Shown piece by piece: positions 30,777 to 34,729 of a stretch of DNA of 34,729 nt. A model generated the notes under the pieces. That model was not told the DNA's origin and made no database searches. It was given only the letters and a program-made list of their open reading frames with translations. Location: the NCBI GenBank assembly GCA_031266515.1, contig JAISAW010000144.1, forward strand, positions 1 to 34,729. The letters run 5' to 3'. The stretch comes from Eubacteriales Family XIII. Incertae Sedis bacterium (GTDB lineage Bacteria; Bacillota; Clostridia; Peptostreptococcales; Anaerovoracaceae). The first letter of the stretch is position 1. Each line of letters starts with the position of its first letter. A program made the position numbers and the translations under genes.

Positions 30777-30786
30777 AGTAGCTACT
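30777..30786. promoter_or_regulatory. Palindrome in the gntR-type leader
   Basis: AGTAGCTACT, a perfect 10-bp palindrome, lies about 10-20 nt downstream of the -10 box and just before the start region. It is a plausible operator for the encoded GntR-type repressor. Confidence 0.4.
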
Positions 30787-30796
30787 GTATATGCTC

Positions 30797-30824
30797 ATTA
30801 TACACAGCAGCGCATAGGTGTCAA
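30797..30824 (-). promoter_or_regulatory. Promoter of the gntR-ABC operon
   Basis: Minus-strand -35 TTGACA (30819-30824), 16-bp spacer, -10 TATAAT (30797-30802). Both hexamers are perfect. The 5' untranslated region is about 35 nt. Confidence 0.85.
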
Positions 30825-30862
30825 GCATGGAGTTTTCGAAATCCCGGAAAGGGCTGTAACCA

Positions 30863-30897
30863 GAAAAATACAGGCGCTGTCGGGGAGACAGCGCCTG
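30863..30897 (-). terminator. Terminator of the aminotransferase gene
   Basis: CAGGCGCTGTC and GACAGCGCCTG (30871-30897) form a perfect 11-bp stem with a 5-nt loop, followed on the minus strand by TATTTTTC (30863-30870). It separates the aminotransferase from the gntR promoter. Confidence 0.88.
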
Positions 30898-30971
30898 ATA
30901 TGGTGGTACGGCGAAGAGTGTCGTTTGTCTCTTCTGCGTATCGGTTTTTTTATTGCCTCGGCTATCGTATA

Positions 30972-32069
30972 TCAGCCATTAAGCTCTTTTACAGCGGCAA
31001 TCATCCTGTCCCACTCGTTTTCATGCGGGATGCGCAGGCGTACGCTGTTGATGCCGAGGCCGTCAAAGTTGGCACCGGAGTAAGTCAGTATGCCTCGTTC
31101 CATGAGGGCGGCTTCCAAATCAAACTCGGGGTCGTCGTGGTAGAGAAGGCAGATGGAGCAGGTTTCAAACGTATGCGCCATATGCATCTTGTTCCCGGTC
31201 GCGGCTTTGAGGGCGGCTTTGCCTCTTCCGAACGCGGCTCTGCATTCCTGCAAAAATCCGGGGTTTGACAGAGAGGCAGCGGCAGCCATCCTCGAAGGCT
31301 GCGATACCGCATAAGGATTGTGCAGCTTGTTTATGGCCTGGGCGAGCTCTTCGCCCGCAAGCAGGTACCCGGCTCTGAGGCCGGCCATGCCAAAGCCTTT
31401 CGAAAATGTGCGGAGCACTATCAGGTTCTCGTATTCATCCAAAAGCGAGATAGCTGACGCGCTCTCCTCCACGAAGTCCCCGTATGCTTCATCGGACAGC
31501 ACACAGACATTGTGTTCGCGGGCCTTGTCCAGTATGCGTCGCAGGTCGCCAGCAGGGATGGTCTGCCCTGTCGGGTTGTTGGGGTTGTCCAAATAGATGA
31601 GGCTGAGCTGGCCGTCTATGGCGGCGAGAAGGTCGTCCGCGTCAAACTTGTAGTTTTCTTCGGCTTTCAAGTATACGGGTTTGTAGGTGATGTTCATAAA
31701 CGCTGCATTCGATGTATAGTCCGAGAACTGAGGCGCTGATGCGAGCGCCGCCGCGCCGGGGACAGAGAATGCTGCATTCACCAAAGTGAGCCCTGGCATC
31801 GAGCCGTCGGTCAGCAGCAGGTTTTTCTTCGTCAGCTTTGCAAATGGCGACCAGTATTTCAGGATCGCTTCCTGCAAAAAATCACCGTGGGGATAATCGA
31901 AAATTGCGGAGGGAGACAGATCCTTGAACACCGCGACGGATTCAGGCGGCGTACCGAAAGGATTGTATCCCGCAGCACAGTCCACGGCGTTTTCGGGAAC
32001 CTTCGCGCCGTCCTTGGCATAGCTCAGTTTTTCTTCCTGGATAATGGTTTCGCGGATTTTTAACTTCAT
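30972..32069 (-). CDS. PLP-dependent aminotransferase, class I/II (HisC-like)
   Basis: A 365-residue fold-type I aminotransferase. The PLP Lys is in RTFSKGFGMAGLRAGY; the cofactor-binding Asn is in YLDNPNNPTGQTI and the Asp/Tyr pair in VLSDEAYGDF; a C-terminal Arg occurs in NSVRLRIPHENEW. Its form is nearest the HisC/CobD group (histidinol-phosphate aminotransferases and threonine-phosphate decarboxylase), but no his or cob genes are nearby, so substrate and pathway are open. ATG 32069 follows GAGGTG at 6 nt; the frame extends to 32099 without a better site. It appears monocistronic, with a terminator at 30863-30897 and a possible promoter at 32153-32181. Confidence 0.9.
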   Translation of the reverse strand: MKLKIRETIIQEEKLSYAKDGAKVPENAVDCAAGYNPFGTPPESVAVFKDLSPSAIFDYPHGDFLQEAILKYWSPFAKLTKKNLLLTDGSMPGLTLVNAAFSVPGAAALASAPQFSDYTSNAAFMNITYKPVYLKAEENYKFDADDLLAAIDGQLSLIYLDNPNNPTGQTIPAGDLRRILDKAREHNVCVLSDEAYGDFVEESASAISLLDEYENLIVLRTFSKGFGMAGLRAGYLLAGEELAQAINKLHNPYAVSQPSRMAAAASLSNPGFLQECRAAFGRGKAALKAATGNKMHMAHTFETCSICLLYHDDPEFDLEAALMERGILTYSGANFDGLGINSVRLRIPHENEWDRMIAAVKELNG

Positions 32070-32152
32070 CAAATTCACCTCATTTCTGCAGTTTTTCAAG
32101 TTTTTTTATAGTGTGCGCCCACAGGATCCTGACGCTCCTTACAGATGAGGTA

Positions 32153-32181
32153 ATCATATCTGTTAATACCTTACTATTCAA
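32153..32181 (-). promoter_or_regulatory. Possible aminotransferase promoter
   Basis: Minus-strand -35 TTGAAT (32176-32181), 17-bp spacer, -10 TATGAT (32153-32158), about 80 nt upstream of the start codon. Confidence 0.4.
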
Positions 32182-32265
32182 TGGTTTTTTGGCAGTTCCT
32201 GGAGTTCGGCTCTTGGAGTCATTGATGTGCCGCTCCCGTTTGTTACGGTTTACTTATGGAGCCGG

Positions 32266-34362
32266 CTATTTACTTTTACACTCCTCTTGCGGAGCGGCGA
32301 GCAGCGGCCTTGTGCCGGATACCCCCAAGCCAATCGTCGAGAGGTTGTGCAAAAGAGCTGATGTGCCGGGCGAAAGGATATCTGTGGCACCGAGCGCTAC
32401 AAGCGCCGTATTGAATCCGATTATAAACCGATAGTTGTTCATAATACGGCGCATCAGCCTCTGGGCGAGCCGCCTCGCCGTGGTGAGCTGATTCAAGTTT
32501 GCCATCAGTATAGTGACGTCGGCCACTTCGCGCGCCAGGTCAGAAGCGTCGCTCATCGCGATTGAAACATCTGCGGCGGCAAGCGCGGGAGAATCGTTGA
32601 TCCCGTCGCCCACCATAGCGACCTTGTGCCCGGCTGCCCGCAACTCTTCGATGATACGAACCTTGTCCTCGGGCAGCAGCTGCGCATGCCATATGTCTAT
32701 TCCGAGTTCATCCGCTACTTTGCGAGCCGTCTGTTCGCCGTCTCCGGTGAGCATCACTATCCGCTTCACTCCAGTGCGGCGAAGCCCCGCAATCGCCGCA
32801 GAGGCCTCAGTGCGCACAGGGTCGTCAACACAGAGGTAACCGCAAAACTCGCCGTCGATAGCAAGGCAGATGACCGTCTCCGTCTCCGAATCGATCAACT
32901 CTTCATGTTCCTTGCTCAAGGGGACGGATTCGTCTTCAAACAGAAAATGGCGGCTTCCGATCACGGTGCGGCGTCCTTCGAGCATCGTAGCTATCCCGTG
33001 CGCGACTATATACTGGACTTCGGCATGCCTCTCATCATGCCTCAGATCCTCTTCTTTTGCAGCTCTTACGATCGCGCGCGCGACACTGTGAGGGAAGTGC
33101 TCTTCTATACAAGCCGCCGTGCGAAGTATCTGTGCGCGCGTATATTCGCCGAAAGCCACAACTTTGTTCACGTGCGGTTCGGCGAGGGTAAGGGTCCCGG
33201 TCTTGTCAAAAACAAAAGTGTCTACATCCGCGAGCGTCTCCAAATGCTTTCCGCCGCGCAGCAAAATACCGTTCCTCGCGCCCTCGCGCATAGCGGAAAG
33301 CACTGCGAGCGGAGTCGCTAATTTGATCGCGCATGAATAGTCTACGAGCAGTACGGAGAGCGCTTTGCGGGTATTTCGCGTAGTGAGCAATACGAGCAGG
33401 GCAAACAGGAAATTGTAAGGGACGAGTTTGTCGGCAAGCTGCTCGGCCTTCTTCTGCATCACGGCTTTCAAAGACTCCGAATGCTCGATCAAGTCGAGGA
33501 TCCTTCGTATGCGCGTCTCTCCTTCTTCCTTTCGAACTGAAACGATGAGCTGTCCGCTTTCAACGACGGTTCCGGCAAAGACGCTGTTTCCCGCATGACG
33601 CGCCACGGGCAGAGGCTCTCCTGTCATGGACACTTCATTCACTTCGGCTATACCGTCTGTGACTTCTCCATCTACAGGGATGACGCCGCCTGCCCGGACC
33701 ACCACAAGGTCGCCGAGGGAAAGTTCGGATATGTGGACCTGTATTTCCATCCCATCCTTAAGCGTCCACACCTGCTCAACTCTGCCGACAAGGCTGTCCG
33801 CCAAAGCAGAGCGGGTTTTTTCCAGAGTATGCTGCTCGATCAAATCCGCCACTGACAGCAAAAACATGATCGAGGAGGCAGTGTCAAAATCTCCCTGGAT
33901 CTGAGCCGCGCCAACTGCGGAAGCGTCCAAGACGTCTACATTCAACCGTCCCTTCAACAACTGCGCCAATCCCTTTCTGAAATACCCGAGTGCAAAAAAG
34001 ACTGACAGTGCTACGCGAACCGGTTTCGGAAACAAATAGCGGATGAGAACCCGTTTCAGGGCCATGCGCTTAAGCTGTCTTTTGATGGCATTGTCGAGCA
34101 AAGGCTCCGGCGATAGAGTGCCGGGGACAAAATCGAGCGACAGGCTCCCAAGCCCGGAGAGTTCGTCCAACACCATTTCCCGGGTACAGCCTTCGTAGAC
34201 GATGAGCAAACTTCCGGTACGGTATGCCGCCTGCGCGTAAAGCACTCCGTTTAAGCCGATGAAATGATCCTCAGCCGCGCGCGAAAAATCTTCCGTGAAA
34301 GCGTATCGCCCGAACCTTACACGGATACGGCCCGGGATATCGCTGGTTATCCTATACTGCAA
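32266..34362 (-). CDS. Heavy-metal P-type ATPase with SCA motif
   Basis: A 698-residue P1B-like ATPase. The core is intact: TGE actuator at about 247-249, Asp386 in DKTGTLT, and GDGIND at about 586-590. The metal-site helix reads DYSCAIKLATP (Ser343-Cys344-Ala345) instead of CPC, the nucleotide-domain HP is replaced by His425-Ser426 (HFPHSVA), and the last helices carry HNLST. The N-terminus (1-75) looks like an HMA fold without the CxxC pair, and about 60 residues link it to the membrane. The cargo metal therefore cannot be predicted by the standard rules. The start is TTG 34362, with AGGGACAGG about 8 nt upstream. It follows a small membrane protein gene by 48 nt. Confidence 0.9.
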   Translation of the reverse strand: MQYRITSDIPGRIRVRFGRYAFTEDFSRAAEDHFIGLNGVLYAQAAYRTGSLLIVYEGCTREMVLDELSGLGSLSLDFVPGTLSPEPLLDNAIKRQLKRMALKRVLIRYLFPKPVRVALSVFFALGYFRKGLAQLLKGRLNVDVLDASAVGAAQIQGDFDTASSIMFLLSVADLIEQHTLEKTRSALADSLVGRVEQVWTLKDGMEIQVHISELSLGDLVVVRAGGVIPVDGEVTDGIAEVNEVSMTGEPLPVARHAGNSVFAGTVVESGQLIVSVRKEEGETRIRRILDLIEHSESLKAVMQKKAEQLADKLVPYNFLFALLVLLTTRNTRKALSVLLVDYSCAIKLATPLAVLSAMREGARNGILLRGGKHLETLADVDTFVFDKTGTLTLAEPHVNKVVAFGEYTRAQILRTAACIEEHFPHSVARAIVRAAKEEDLRHDERHAEVQYIVAHGIATMLEGRRTVIGSRHFLFEDESVPLSKEHEELIDSETETVICLAIDGEFCGYLCVDDPVRTEASAAIAGLRRTGVKRIVMLTGDGEQTARKVADELGIDIWHAQLLPEDKVRIIEELRAAGHKVAMVGDGINDSPALAAADVSIAMSDASDLAREVADVTILMANLNQLTTARRLAQRLMRRIMNNYRFIIGFNTALVALGATDILSPGTSALLHNLSTIGLGVSGTRPLLAAPQEECKSK

Positions 34363-34410
34363 ATTAAAAACCTGTCCCTGTGTCTTCGTTTCGGCGATTG
34401 AGGGGTCTCT

Positions 34411-34707
34411 CTACTCTTTGGCTGTGGCGGGAACGGTGGGCTTGCCGTCGCTGTCCACCGGCTTGCTTGAGATCTCGACATCTTTGGCGGCGGAATTTTT
34501 CCGCTCCTTCGCCTCGGCGTAAATATCCTGCGCGTCCTCTTTCAGCGACTCAAGCTGCGCCACTGCGGAGTCTTTTGCCTCAAGGCCTGCTGCAAGCGCT
34601 TTCACCGCTGCTTTTCTGAAACGATTTTTCCCTCCGACTATCGGCAACAGTATTCCTGTTGCGAGACCGGCGATATAAATCCCGGCTTTTACGCTGTTAA
34701 CAATCAT
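34411..34707 (-). CDS. Small DUF6110-like membrane protein
   Basis: A 98-residue protein: one N-terminal hydrophobic segment (about 7-26, AGIYIAGLATGILLPIVGG), a long amphipathic charged helix (about 28-72, with ALAAGLEAKDSAV and EDAQDIYAEAKER), and a Ser/Pro/Lys-rich tail. The EDAQDIYAEAKE pattern is what I recall of DUF6110 proteins from Clostridia, which are often found beside this type of P-type ATPase; I could not search to confirm it. ATG 34707 has a perfect AGGAGG 6 nt upstream. It is the first gene of the pair and could be an accessory or regulatory subunit of the pump. Transcription begins outside the window. Confidence 0.75.
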   Translation of the reverse strand: MIVNSVKAGIYIAGLATGILLPIVGGKNRFRKAAVKALAAGLEAKDSAVAQLESLKEDAQDIYAEAKERKNSAAKDVEISSKPVDSDGKPTVPATAKE

Positions 34708-34729
34708 TTGATCCCTCCTGTCTGCTATT

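Noticed and set aside
30703-31268. Plus-strand ORFs (126 and 177 aa)
   Set aside because: They cross the gntR promoter and the aminotransferase terminator and are antisense to real genes.

Overview
The window looks like chromosomal DNA from a Gram-positive anaerobe of the Bacillota, most likely class Clostridia. This is inferred from strong AGGAGG-type ribosome binding sites, frequent GTG/TTG starts, TTGACA/TATAAT promoters, a pyruvate,phosphate dikinase, signal-peptide and membrane-anchored surface proteins without any outer-membrane genes, a YtrA-type GntR regulator with ABC transporters, and dispersed 'GGGGACGG' hairpin repeats. Genus cannot be decided from the sequence. Almost every gene is on the minus strand; only the first gene and one AraC regulator are on plus. 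No rRNA, tRNA, CRISPR array or transposase was seen.

Layout. 1-870: an isochorismatase-like hydrolase, facing a long inverted repeat. 870-3882: a Zn/Cd/Pb-type P-type ATPase and its ArsR/CadC-type sensor, with a near-consensus promoter and two operator-like palindromes. 3890-9583: a branched-chain amino acid operon transcribed ilvB-ilvN-ilvC-ilvD, headed by a consensus promoter, a 31-codon Val/Leu/Ile-rich leader peptide and a terminator: a ribosome-mediated attenuator. 9700-9880: a gene-free stretch that appears to encode a ~135-nt structured RNA with CCUCCU in its terminator loop and two identical-type palindromes over its promoter. 9978-10778: a metallo-beta-lactamase-fold hydrolase.

11056-15824: four co-directional genes for exported or membrane-anchored proteins, two of which share a C-terminal beta domain; they are not a family I recognise and resemble WxL loci only in architecture. 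15861-16472: two copies of a ~165-bp palindromic repeat around a bidirectional terminator. 16897-21147: an AraC regulator with an unusual N-terminal domain, and ppdK. 21427-26363: a beta-mannosidase and GPH-type sugar transporter operon with a divergent AraC regulator. 26469-30824: a GntR-controlled operon with two ABC ATPase/permease pairs. 30871-32181: a PLP aminotransferase. 32266-34707: a second heavy-metal P-type ATPase with a non-canonical SCA motif, preceded by a small membrane protein resembling DUF6110.

How it fits together: metal export and sensing at both ends, regulated branched-chain amino acid synthesis, mannoside uptake and hydrolysis, pyruvate/PEP interconversion, and an envelope-display locus. 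The most promising undescribed items are the candidate anti-Shine-Dalgarno small RNA (about 9705-9842), the ilv attenuator (9339-9583), and the four-gene surface locus (11056-15824).
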